Assembly (NCBI GenBank): GCA_963815325.1
Contig: CAWFGG010000005.1
Location: forward strand, 62,001 to 126,000
Length of the DNA stretch: 64,000 nt
Source: JABDII01 sp963815325
GTDB lineage: Bacteria; Gemmatimonadota; Gemmatimonadetes; Gemmatimonadales; GWC2-71-9
Direction: 5' to 3'
Positions 7,069-15,204 of the stretch are shown piece after piece. Each line of letters begins with the position of its first letter. The stretch's first letter is position 1. The notes beneath the pieces were generated by a model. It had not been told where the DNA came from and ran no database searches. It saw nothing but the letters and a program-made list of their open reading frames with translations. Both the position numbers and the translations under genes were made by a program.

Positions 7069-8535
7069 ATGGACGACACCCAGATTCAGGCCGTGATCGA
7101 CCGGGTGATGGCGGAGCTCGGTCAGGGTGAGCGGGCGGGACACGGACCGAGCCCTGCCCCACGAGCCCCGGCGGCTCAACCGGCGCCGCCCCCACAGGAC
7201 GTCCGCCATGGCGGCAACCTCTTCGCCGACGTAGACGGCGCGGTGGATGCAGCCGGGCGGGCCTTCCGCCGGCTGCACGATCTCCCGCTCTCCTTGCGTA
7301 CGAACATGATCGCCCACATCCGGCGAACCATGCGGGAGAACGCCCAGCCGCTCGCCTACGCAGCCTGGGAGGAATCGGGCTTAGGCCGGTACGAGGACAA
7401 AATCGAAAAGGTCCTGCTCAACGCGAACAAGGCACCGGGCACGGAATTCCTCGAGACCGGTGCCTGGAGCGGCGACGGCGGACTGACGGTGGTCGAGTTT
7501 GCGCCGTACGGCGTCATCGGCGCGATCATTCCGAGCACCAATCCGATCTCAACCGTCGTGTGCAATACCATCAGCATGGTGGCCGCCGGGAACGCGGTGG
7601 TGTTCAACGCGCACCCGGGCGCCCGGCGGTGCTCCAATCAGGCGGTCGAGCTCATCAACGACGCCATCATCGAGGCGGGGGGGCCGGCCAACCTGGTCTC
7701 CGCCGTGGCCGAGCCGACGATCGAGACCGCCCAGCAGCTCATGCAGCATCGCGGGGTGCGGCTCCTGACCGTCACCGGTGGATCGGCCGTGGTGCGGGCC
7801 GCGATGCAAAGCGGCAAGCGGGCCATCTGCGCCGGGCCCGGCAACCCGCCCGTGGTGGTGGACGAGACGGCCGACCTCGAGCAGGCCGGCCGCGACATCG
7901 TGCGGGGCGCCTCGTTCGACAACAACATCGTGTGCACCGACGAGAAAGAAGTCTTCGCGGTCGCCGCCATCGCCGATGACTTGAAGCAGGCCATGTGCGC
8001 CCACGGAGCCGTGGAGATCACGAGCCAGCAGTTGGAGCGGCTGCGTCCGGTCATCTTCACCGACCGGCCCGCGGCGGGACACTACGGCACTATGACCAAG
8101 GAGTTGATCGGCAAGAACGCCAACCAGCTGCTCCGGCACATCGGCGTCGAGGTTGGGGACGAGGTTCGACTGGTCTTGGTGGAGGTGGACCGTGACGACC
8201 CCTTGGTGTTCTCGGAGCAGATGATGCCCATCTTCCCCCTGGTGCGCGTCCGCGACGCAAACGAAGGCATCGACCTCGCCAAGGTGGCGGAACATGGGTT
8301 CCGTCACACCGCCGTCATGCACTCGAAGAACCTCGATCACCTGAGCCGTATGGCGCGGGAAATGGACTGCAGCATCTTCGTCAAGAACGGGTCGTCATTC
8401 GACGGGCTCGGCTACGGCGGCGAAGGCTTTTGTTCGTTCACCATCGCGAGCCCGACCGGTGAGGGGCTCACCAATCCCATCAGCTTCAGCCGTATCCGGC
8501 GTTGTGTGCTGAAGGACTCCTTCCGAATCGTATGA
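7069..8535 (+). CDS. pduP: CoA-acylating aldehyde dehydrogenase, PduP/EutE-like, BMC-targeted
   Basis: 488 residues. An N-terminal encapsulation helix (DTQIQAVIDRVMAELGQ) and a Pro/Ala linker precede the aldehyde-dehydrogenase domain (from about residue 45). The NAD(P)-binding region shows IIPSTNPISTV and TVTGGSAVV; the catalytic cysteine is in SFDNNIVCTDEKEV, as in PduP/EutE. It should oxidise acetaldehyde made by DeoC to acetyl-CoA with NAD+ and CoA. The frame opens at 6736, but the ATG at 7069, 2 bp after the BMC-P stop, is the natural start and places the targeting helix at the N-terminus. Confidence 0.94.
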   Translation: MDDTQIQAVIDRVMAELGQGERAGHGPSPAPRAPAAQPAPPPQDVRHGGNLFADVDGAVDAAGRAFRRLHDLPLSLRTNMIAHIRRTMRENAQPLAYAAWEESGLGRYEDKIEKVLLNANKAPGTEFLETGAWSGDGGLTVVEFAPYGVIGAIIPSTNPISTVVCNTISMVAAGNAVVFNAHPGARRCSNQAVELINDAIIEAGGPANLVSAVAEPTIETAQQLMQHRGVRLLTVTGGSAVVRAAMQSGKRAICAGPGNPPVVVDETADLEQAGRDIVRGASFDNNIVCTDEKEVFAVAAIADDLKQAMCAHGAVEITSQQLERLRPVIFTDRPAAGHYGTMTKELIGKNANQLLRHIGVEVGDEVRLVLVEVDRDDPLVFSEQMMPIFPLVRVRDANEGIDLAKVAEHGFRHTAVMHSKNLDHLSRMAREMDCSIFVKNGSSFDGLGYGGEGFCSFTIASPTGEGLTNPISFSRIRRCVLKDSFRIV

Positions 8536-8539
8536 GACC

Positions 8540-9157
8540 ATGACGCCGAACAAACCGCCGCCATCGATGACCGAACCGGCTCTGGCCCTCATCGACTTCA
8601 GCAGCATCGCCACCGGCATCGAGGCGGCGGATGCGATGATCAAACGCGCCGACATCCAGGTCATCAAGGCCGGCACCGTGCAGCCCGGCCGGTACCTGGT
8701 GCTGATCGGCGGGAGCGTCGCCGAGGTGGGCGAGTCGCTGGCCGCAGGGCGAGAAGTCGGCGGCGACGCGGTGGTCGATTTCATTTTCCTGCCGCACGTC
8801 CATCCCGAGGTGGTGCACGCCATCGGCGGCGGCCGCGTGCCAGGCGCCAACGAGGCCCTTGGCGTCGTGGAAACGACGACGGTCCCGGCGGCCATCCACG
8901 CGGCGGACGCCGGCATCAAGGGTGCCGACGTCCACCTCGTCGAGGTGCGGCTGGCGGACGGCCTCGGCGGCAAGGGAATCGTGCTCTACTCCGGGGTGGT
9001 GGGCGACGTCGAAGCGGCAGTGGAGATCGGAGTGAGCGTGCTCGAGCGTCCCGGACTGGTAGTCCGGAAGGTGGTGATCCCGCAGCTCCATGCCGCGATG
9101 TGGGAGAACATGACCGATGCCACGCGCTTCAGCGCGCGGGTACTGGAGCGGTTGTGA
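8540..9157 (+). CDS. BMC-T shell protein (single-layer, PduT-like tandem domain)
   Basis: 205 residues with two BMC domains: residues about 12-95 (ALALIDFSSIATGIEAADAM) and about 105-190 (ALGVVETTTVPAAIHAADAG), the standard non-permuted order. It differs clearly from the CsoS1D-like BMC-T earlier in the operon. I see no cysteine for a pore iron-sulfur cluster as in PduT, so the pore is probably a simple metabolite channel. ATG at 8540 follows the dehydrogenase stop by 4 bp; its own TGA overlaps the GTG of the next gene. Confidence 0.9.
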   Translation: MTPNKPPPSMTEPALALIDFSSIATGIEAADAMIKRADIQVIKAGTVQPGRYLVLIGGSVAEVGESLAAGREVGGDAVVDFIFLPHVHPEVVHAIGGGRVPGANEALGVVETTTVPAAIHAADAGIKGADVHLVEVRLADGLGGKGIVLYSGVVGDVEAAVEIGVSVLERPGLVVRKVVIPQLHAAMWENMTDATRFSARVLERL

Positions 9158-9429
9158 AATTCGCGCGGGTAACGGGAACGGTCGTGGCGACCCGGAAGTA
9201 CCGGGGGTTGGAAGGCATCAAACTCCTGGTGGTGCAGCCGCTGGATGCCGAGCTCCGCCCCAAGGGCACGGCTCAGATCGCGGCGGACGCCACGGCCCAG
9301 GCCGGCCCGGGCCATCTGGTCTTCACAGTCGGGAGCCGCGAGGCGGCCCAGGCATTGCCGGAAGTGTTCGTGCCGGTCGACCTGGCGATCACAGGTATCG
9401 TGGACCAGGTCCACTTCGAGTCCCGCTGA
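9154..9429 (+). CDS. BMC-P vertex protein (EutN/CcmL family), copy 2
   Basis: 91 residues from GTG 9154, which overlaps the previous stop (GTGA). EutN/CcmL features: FARVTGTVVATRKYRGLEG, LLVVQPLDAELRP, IAADATAQAGPGHLVFTVGSREA, and a terminal DLAITGIVDQV strand. The frame is open further upstream to 9100, but that part is antiparallel to BMC-T coding sequence and not homologous to anything expected. Its stop overlaps the next ATG (TGATG), so copies 2 and 3 are likely made in fixed ratio. Confidence 0.93.
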   Translation: MKFARVTGTVVATRKYRGLEGIKLLVVQPLDAELRPKGTAQIAADATAQAGPGHLVFTVGSREAAQALPEVFVPVDLAITGIVDQVHFESR

Positions 9430-9713
9430 TGTATATCGGACGCGTCGCAGGCTCGGTCGTGGCCACCATCAAGATCGCCCATCTGGAGGGACGGCGCCTC
9501 CTGTTGGTTCACCAACTCGATCCCGACGGCACCACGACCGGCGATTATGACATTGCGGTCGACGTCGTTCGGGCCGGCCCGGGCGACAGGGTCTTGGTGC
9601 TCGACGAAGGTACCGGCGCGCGCCAGATCCTGGGACTCGATCCCGGTGCAGTCCGCGCGGTCATTGTCGGCGTGGTCGACGACGTGACACTCGGCGGATA
9701 CCAACCCGGTTAG
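9429..9713 (+). CDS. BMC-P vertex protein (EutN/CcmL family), copy 3; last gene of the BMC operon
   Basis: 94 residues with YIGRVAGSVVATIKIAHLEG, LLLVHQLDPDG, DIAVDVVRAGPGDRVLVLDEG and a closing IVGVVDDV strand, all typical of EutN/CcmL pentamers. It ends the operon: the TAG at 9711-9713 interlocks with the TAA of the convergent tpiA gene (4-bp overlap), leaving no room for a conventional terminator between them. Confidence 0.93.
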   Translation: MYIGRVAGSVVATIKIAHLEGRRLLLVHQLDPDGTTTGDYDIAVDVVRAGPGDRVLVLDEGTGARQILGLDPGAVRAVIVGVVDDVTLGGYQPG

Positions 9714-10486
9714 TCGCGGTCACCCACCGCGCGCCGCACCAGATCGACAAACTCTGGTTTGAGGCTCGCCCCACCCACCAGCGCACCATCGATGTCCGGC
9801 ATGGCCATGAACCCGCCGATGTTGTCGGCGGTGACGCTGCCGCCGTAGAGCACCCGCACCGCCGCCGCCGTCTCCTCGTCAAAGCCATCGACGATCGCGC
9901 CACGCACTGCGAGCGCGATGGTTCGATTCGCGCCGGCCGGTGTGGCCGACCGACCGGTCCCAATGGCCCAAATGGGCTCGTAGGCAATCACCGTCTGCCG
10001 CACCTCGTCGGCCGCGAGGCCCTCGAGCGCGGCCTGCACCTGGGCGCCGACGAAGTCATCGGTTTCCCCCGACTCATTCCGCGCCGCATCCTCACCGACA
10101 CAGATGATGGGAATCAAGCCGTGGGTCAGCGCCGCCCGAACCTTAAGGTTGACCGCCGTATCGCTCTCAGAGTCGCCACCGCTCGCCCGTCGCTCCGAAT
10201 GGCCCAGGATCACGTAGCGGCACAATCCAGTGAGCATAGCGGGAGACACGTCGCCGGTGTGGGCGCCGCGGTTCTCCCAGTGCATGGTCTGGGCGCCGAG
10301 CGCGATTGACGTGGGCCGGAGGACCTCGGCCAACGAGGCCAGCACGGTGAACGGCGGGCAGAGAACCAGATCGATCCCATCGATCCGGCTCAAGCCCGGT
10401 CGCAGGCGCCGGACCAAGGCCAGGGCTTCCTCCACCCGCCCGAGGTGCATCTTCCAATTGGCGGCGATCAGGGACCGGCGTTTCAT
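9710..10486 (-). CDS. tpiA: triose-phosphate isomerase
   Basis: 258 residues, normal length. Active-site landmarks: AANWKMH (substrate-binding Asn and Lys), VILGHSERR (electrophilic His), IAYEPIWAIGTG (catalytic Glu), phosphate loop YGGSVTADN and ALVGGASLK. It interconverts dihydroxyacetone phosphate and glyceraldehyde-3-phosphate. The frame extends to 11371 through the rhomboid gene, but the ATG at 10486 matches the family start. It is the convergent neighbour of the BMC operon and can process glyceraldehyde-3-phosphate released by DeoC; it carries no encapsulation extension, so I infer it is cytosolic. Confidence 0.96.
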   Translation of the reverse strand: MKRRSLIAANWKMHLGRVEEALALVRRLRPGLSRIDGIDLVLCPPFTVLASLAEVLRPTSIALGAQTMHWENRGAHTGDVSPAMLTGLCRYVILGHSERRASGGDSESDTAVNLKVRAALTHGLIPIICVGEDAARNESGETDDFVGAQVQAALEGLAADEVRQTVIAYEPIWAIGTGRSATPAGANRTIALAVRGAIVDGFDEETAAAVRVLYGGSVTADNIGGFMAMPDIDGALVGGASLKPEFVDLVRRAVGDRD

Positions 10487-10503
10487 GGCAACCCGGGCAA
10501 GCT

Positions 10504-11253
10504 TCACCAGCGCCGAACGGCTGGGATCTTGTGCGTGTGCTGGGCGACGAGGGCGGGGTTTTGGAATAGCCGGATCAAGAGCGCGCCTGCGATGAACCCT
10601 CCGACGTGGGCCCAGAACGCCACCCCGCCGCCGTCTCCGGCGAGCGAAGGAATCCCCCCGATCAACTGGATCAAGAACCAGAAGCCCAACATGAAGTAGG
10701 CGGGAACCGCGATGGTGGTGATGAAGAACCCGAGGAAGATCAGCATGTGCACCCGCACCTTGGGGTAGAGCACGATGTAGGCGCCCATGACGCCCCCGAT
10801 CGCTCCTGAGGCCCCAAGCATGGGGATCGCACTCGACGGGCTGGTGGCCACCTGGAGCGCGGCCGCGGCCAGGCCGCACAGGAGGTAAAAGATTGCGAAG
10901 CGGATGTGGCCCATGGAGTCTTCGACGTTGTTCCCGAACACCCAGAGAAACCACATGTTCCCGATGATATGAAACCAGCCGCCGTGCAGGAACATGGAGC
11001 TGAGCGGCGTGAACCAGGTCTGGCTGCCGCCGAGCACGCAGACCGCTCGTTGGGTGAGGGGTACTTGGGTGCCTGGCGCGACTCGCCCGAGGAGCTCCCC
11101 GGGAATCAAGGCCAGCTCGCACACCGAGCGGGACATGTTGGGCTCGCTGCCCAGGCCCTGAACGAAGACCCAGATCAGCACATTCACCCCGATGATCCCG
11201 AAGGTGACCAGCGGGGTGAGGACGGTAGGGTTCTCGTCTTTGTAGGGGAACAT
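10504..11253 (-). CDS. rhomboid-family intramembrane serine protease
   Basis: 249 residues and six or seven membrane helices. Catalytic serine in LGASGAIGGVMG and histidine in AHVGGFIAGAL; HGGWFHIIGNMWFLWVFG matches the conserved rhomboid region with the H-x-x-x-N pair. The frame opens at 11310, but the ATG at 11253 (MFPYKDENPT) is the usual start for this subgroup. It is 17 bp upstream of tpiA on the same strand and probably co-transcribed. Substrate unknown. Confidence 0.92.
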   Translation of the reverse strand: MFPYKDENPTVLTPLVTFGIIGVNVLIWVFVQGLGSEPNMSRSVCELALIPGELLGRVAPGTQVPLTQRAVCVLGGSQTWFTPLSSMFLHGGWFHIIGNMWFLWVFGNNVEDSMGHIRFAIFYLLCGLAAAALQVATSPSSAIPMLGASGAIGGVMGAYIVLYPKVRVHMLIFLGFFITTIAVPAYFMLGFWFLIQLIGGIPSLAGDGGGVAFWAHVGGFIAGALLIRLFQNPALVAQHTHKIPAVRRW

Positions 11254-11445
11254 GGACCCAATATAGACGCCCACCCTCTGAACGAGATGGACCGGCTCCT
11301 TTGCTGCCAAAAAGGCAGAAAAACCCGGTATGGCGCTTGCTTCCTACCAGGTTGAGCCCAAGCCTGCCCAAACGGGGGCGGCGTGCATTTCTTTACGTAT
11401 CTACTTGATTGAAAATACTTTATCGATTGCGCACAAGGAGACGGC

Positions 11446-13365
11446 ATGGCAGCGAGCAAGATCATCGGGATCGACCTGGGGACCACCAACTCGGTCGTGG
11501 CAGTCATGGAGGGTGGCGATCCGGTCGTGATTCCGAACGCCGAGGGCGGACGCACGACTCCGTCGGTGGTGGCTTTCACCAAGGACGGCGAGCGGCTGGT
11601 CGGCCAGGTGGCGAAGCGCCAGGCCGTCACGAACCCCAAGCAGACGGTGTTCTCCATCAAGCGGTTTATGGGCCGCCGGATGGATGAGATCACCGAGGAG
11701 AAGAAGCTGGTTCCCTACGGCGTCATCGAAGGGAAGAACGGCCTCGCGACGGTCGAGATCCAAGGCAAGAAGTACTCGCCGCCTGAGATCTCTGCGATGA
11801 TCCTCCAGAAGATGAAGCAGACCGCCGAAGATTATCTGGGAACCACGGTGACCGAAGCCGTCATCACGGTGCCGGCCTATTTCAACGATTCCCAGCGCCA
11901 GGCAACCAAGGACGCCGGCAAGATCGCCGGCCTCGACGTCAAGCGGATCATCAATGAGCCGACGGCGGCAGCGCTGGCGTACGGACTCGACAAGAAGAAG
12001 GACGAGACGATCGCTGTGTTCGATCTGGGCGGCGGCACCTACGACATCTCGATCCTCGAGCTGGCCGAAGGGGTCTTCGAGGTCAAGAGCACCAACGGTG
12101 ATACCCACCTCGGCGGCGACGACTTCGATCAACGGGTCATCAACTGGATGGTGGCCGAGTTCAAGAAAGATCAGGGCATCGATCTGTCCAAGGACGCCAT
12201 GGCGCTCCAGCGGCTCAAGGAAGCCGCTGAGAAGGCCAAGATGGAGCTTTCCAGCACCCAACAAACGGACATCAACCTGCCGTTCATTACCGCCGACCAG
12301 TCGGGGCCGAAGCACCTGAACTACAGCCTGACCCGAGCCAAGTTCGAGCAGCTGGTGGACGATCTCATCCAGCGGACCATGCCACCCATGGAGAAGGCCC
12401 TCGCGGACGCCGGGCTCAAGCCGGGCCAAGTCGATGAGGTCATCCTGGTGGGCGGCTCGACCCGGATTCCGAAGATCCAGGACATCGTGAAGACCTTCTT
12501 CCAAAAGGAGCCCAATCGCTCGGTCAATCCGGACGAGGTGGTCGGCATCGGCGCGGCCATTCAGGGCGGTGTGCTGGGCGGTGAGGTCAAGGACGTGTTG
12601 CTGCTCGACGTGACCCCGCTCTCACTCGGCATCGAGACGCTGGGCGGCGTGAGCACGGTCCTGATCCCACGGAACACGACGATTCCGACCAAGAAGTCGG
12701 AGGTGTTCTCGACCGCCGAGGACAACCAGACGACGGTCGAGATCCACGTGCTCCAGGGCGAGCGCCAGATGGCTACCGACAACCGGACCATCGGAAAATT
12801 CCAGCTCACCGGCATACCGCCGGCGCCCCGGGGCCTGCCGCAGATCGAGGTCACCTTCGACATCGACGCCAACGGCATCCTCCACGTCTCGGCCAAGGAC
12901 AAGGCCTCCAACAAGGAGCAGAAGATCCGGATCGAGGCGTCGAGCGGCCTGAACGACACCGAGATCGAGAAGATGGTCAAGGACGCGGAAGCGCACGCGG
13001 CCGACGACAAGTCCCGGCGGGACGCGATCGAGGCGCGGAACCAGCTCGACGGCCTGGTCTACAAGGTCGAGAAGGACAGCAAGGAGTGGATCGATCGGCT
13101 GGCCGAGGACGCCAAGTCGCAGCTGGACGCGGCGGTGGAGGCCGGGAAACAGGCCCTGAAGACCGGCGACACCGATGCCATCAAGCAGGCCCTCGAGGGG
13201 CTGAACACGGCATACTCGGCGGCTGGGGCATCGCTCTACCAGGCCCAGGCCGGTGCCCAGGAACCGGCCGACGAGGCGGCGGCCGGTGGCGGCGAGGCCG
13301 AGAAGCCGGCCGACGAGGACGTGGTCGAGGCGGACTACGAGATCGTCGACGACACCAAGAAGTAA
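11446..13365 (+). CDS. dnaK: Hsp70 chaperone DnaK
   Basis: 639 residues with all DnaK hallmarks: GIDLGTTNSVVAVMEGG phosphate-1 motif, AYFNDSQRQATKDAG, FDLGGGTYDIS, the linker region VLLLDVTPLSLG before the substrate-binding domain, and the acidic tail ending EADYEIVDDTKK. The ATG follows AAGGAG at 11435. It stands alone here; grpE and dnaJ are not adjacent. No CIRCE inverted repeat is visible upstream, so HrcA control of this copy is not supported. A 10-bp match to the TetR-region repeat lies at 11403. A hairpin follows the gene. Confidence 0.98.
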   Translation: MAASKIIGIDLGTTNSVVAVMEGGDPVVIPNAEGGRTTPSVVAFTKDGERLVGQVAKRQAVTNPKQTVFSIKRFMGRRMDEITEEKKLVPYGVIEGKNGLATVEIQGKKYSPPEISAMILQKMKQTAEDYLGTTVTEAVITVPAYFNDSQRQATKDAGKIAGLDVKRIINEPTAAALAYGLDKKKDETIAVFDLGGGTYDISILELAEGVFEVKSTNGDTHLGGDDFDQRVINWMVAEFKKDQGIDLSKDAMALQRLKEAAEKAKMELSSTQQTDINLPFITADQSGPKHLNYSLTRAKFEQLVDDLIQRTMPPMEKALADAGLKPGQVDEVILVGGSTRIPKIQDIVKTFFQKEPNRSVNPDEVVGIGAAIQGGVLGGEVKDVLLLDVTPLSLGIETLGGVSTVLIPRNTTIPTKKSEVFSTAEDNQTTVEIHVLQGERQMATDNRTIGKFQLTGIPPAPRGLPQIEVTFDIDANGILHVSAKDKASNKEQKIRIEASSGLNDTEIEKMVKDAEAHAADDKSRRDAIEARNQLDGLVYKVEKDSKEWIDRLAEDAKSQLDAAVEAGKQALKTGDTDAIKQALEGLNTAYSAAGASLYQAQAGAQEPADEAAAGGGEAEKPADEDVVEADYEIVDDTKK

Positions 13366-13385
13366 CACGCGAGGGTGGCTCGAAG

Positions 13386-13426
13386 CCGGGGGGGCGGGGC
13401 CAGTGCCCTTCCCCCCGGCGGTTTCT
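13386..13426 (+). terminator. probable dnaK terminator
   Basis: An 8-bp stem (13386-13393 with 13411-13418) is followed by GCGGTTTCT. A second smaller hairpin (CGCGACC at 13435-13441 with 13451-13457) follows. The T run is short, so confidence is moderate. Confidence 0.5.
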
Positions 13427-13542
13427 CCGCCACCCGCGACCAAAACCAACGGTCGCGAATCTGCGTTAGATTAGAAGGGTCTTGATGCCGGACTGACACC
13501 CGCGCCGGCGTCGCAACACCATAACAACTCAGGTGCCATCCT

Positions 13543-15102
13543 ATGTCGGTGCGTTCAATGAATTGGCTCAAGTTCGGCGGTCTGACGGCCCTGGCATTCG
13601 GCCTGGGTCTGCTGCTTGCCGGGATATTGGATCTTCCCTCATCGTCCCAAGCCCAGCAGAGCGCCACACGCCGGGCCCGGATCACGGAGGTCTCGGCCCC
13701 CTCGCTTCAGGCCAGTGACCAGCTGACGACCTTGAGCGATGCCTTTGCGTCGGTGGCGGAGGCGGTCAAGCCGGCCGTGGTGTTGGTGCGGTCGCAGCGG
13801 GCGGCGCGGACCAGCACCCGCAACGTTCCGCCGGGCTTCGAGTGGTTCTTCCGCAATCCGCGGCCGGAGGAGCCGGGCATCGAAGAGGGCCGTGGCTCTG
13901 GCTTCGTCGTTTCGAAGGACGGCTACATCCTGACCAACCACCACGTGATCGACGGCGCCGAGAGGGTCACGGTTCGCCTGGCGGACCGCCGCGAGTTCGA
14001 AGCCGAGATCGTGGGGAGCGATCCCAATACCGACGTAGCGCTCATCAAGATCAAGGCGAGCGATCTCACCCCCGCCGCCCTCGGCGACAGCGACGCCGCC
14101 CGGATCGGTGAATGGGTTCTCGCCATCGGCAATCCGCTGGGCGAGACGCTCACCTTCACGGTGACCAGCGGGATCGTGAGTGCCAAGGGCCGTGGCCGGC
14201 TCAACCTTCCCAACGCCGGGAACTACGGCATTCAGGACTTCATCCAGACCGATGCGGCCATCAACCCCGGCAATTCCGGCGGGCCCCTCATGAACACCCG
14301 GGGCGAGGTCATCGGCATCAACAGCGCCATCGCCAGTGAGACCGGATTCAACGCCGGCTACGGCTTTGCGATTCCCATTAACCTGGTCCGCAACGTCATG
14401 GAGCAGCTGATCACCAGCGGCCACGTGAGCCGCGCCGCACTCCAGGTCTCGATCAACGAGGTGAGCCCGGCCGATGCGGCCTACGTTGGGCTCGACGAGA
14501 TTCGCGGCGTCAAGATCGAGGCGTTCTCCAGCGACGACTCGCCGGCCAAGAAGGCAGGGCTCAAGCCGGGAGACATCATTCTGTCGATCGACGGCAAGCA
14601 GGTGGACTACGTGGGTCAGCTCCAACAGGAGATTGGCTTCCGGAAGCCGGGAGAGGTCGTGACGGTCGAAGTGGCCCGGAAGGCGGGCGAACGCAAGACC
14701 TACCGCATCAAACTCGCCAGCCTCGACGACGACCAGCAGGTGGCGGCGGCGGACCAAGAGGGCAATCGACAGAACGACACCGCCAAGGTCGGCGTCGCGA
14801 TGGAAAAGCTCGGCATCAAGGTCGAGGGAATCAGCAGTGAGGACGCCCAACGCCTGAACCTGTCCGAGCGCGACCGCGGGCTCCTCGTAACCGGCGTGAC
14901 TCCCGGAGGACCTGCCTGGCGCTTACTCGGCCCGAATGGTGACATCATCGTGTCGGTCGAGGACAAGCCGGTGCGGACCGAGCGCGACTTGCGCAATGCC
15001 CTCGCCGAGCCGGGACCCGGTGGAGTGGTCACGCTCGGTGTCGTCCGCGTAGCCGAGAACGGTTTCAATCGGCGGGTGGTGCGGATCAAACTGGCTGACT
15101 AG
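13543..15102 (+). CDS. degP: HtrA/DegP-family periplasmic serine protease with two PDZ domains
   Basis: 519 residues. A signal sequence/anchor (GLTALAFGLGLLLAGILDL) is followed by a trypsin-like domain (about 65-255) with catalytic triad H134 (TNHHVI), D164 (NTDVALIKI) and S245 (NPGNSGGPL). PDZ1 spans about 290-395 and PDZ2 about 420-515. It should act as protease/chaperone on misfolded envelope proteins. ATG 13543 is preceded by a CAGGTG-type site; a second ATG at 13558 is possible. A very stable hairpin follows the stop. The gene sits next to dnaK, consistent with a stress-related grouping. Confidence 0.95.
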   Translation: MSVRSMNWLKFGGLTALAFGLGLLLAGILDLPSSSQAQQSATRRARITEVSAPSLQASDQLTTLSDAFASVAEAVKPAVVLVRSQRAARTSTRNVPPGFEWFFRNPRPEEPGIEEGRGSGFVVSKDGYILTNHHVIDGAERVTVRLADRREFEAEIVGSDPNTDVALIKIKASDLTPAALGDSDAARIGEWVLAIGNPLGETLTFTVTSGIVSAKGRGRLNLPNAGNYGIQDFIQTDAAINPGNSGGPLMNTRGEVIGINSAIASETGFNAGYGFAIPINLVRNVMEQLITSGHVSRAALQVSINEVSPADAAYVGLDEIRGVKIEAFSSDDSPAKKAGLKPGDIILSIDGKQVDYVGQLQQEIGFRKPGEVVTVEVARKAGERKTYRIKLASLDDDQQVAAADQEGNRQNDTAKVGVAMEKLGIKVEGISSEDAQRLNLSERDRGLLVTGVTPGGPAWRLLGPNGDIIVSVEDKPVRTERDLRNALAEPGPGGVVTLGVVRVAENGFNRRVVRIKLAD

Positions 15103-15127
15103 CCGCGCCGACCCCATCCAGGCAGGG

Positions 15128-15159
15128 AGAACGGGCGAGCCCACCGGCTCGCCCGTTCT
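15128..15159 (+). terminator. perfect 14-bp hairpin after degP
   Basis: AGAACGGGCGAGCC (15128-15141) pairs perfectly with 15146-15159 around a 4-nt CACC loop. No T run follows, so it may be a factor-dependent terminator or a 3'-end stabiliser of the degP mRNA. Confidence 0.6.
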
Positions 15160-15204
15160 GCGTACCAGTGTATTATTGGCACCGATGATGACAGGCTCCT
15201 CCCA

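Noticed and set aside
10487..11371. Long upstream extension of the tpiA frame through the rhomboid gene
   Set aside because: The residues upstream of the ATG at 10486 are antisense-like translation of rhomboid DNA in another frame; the rhomboid gene itself is clear.
11311..11445. CIRCE element or heat-shock sigma promoter before dnaK
   Set aside because: No TTAGCACTC-type inverted repeat is present and no convincing sigma32 pair is visible.
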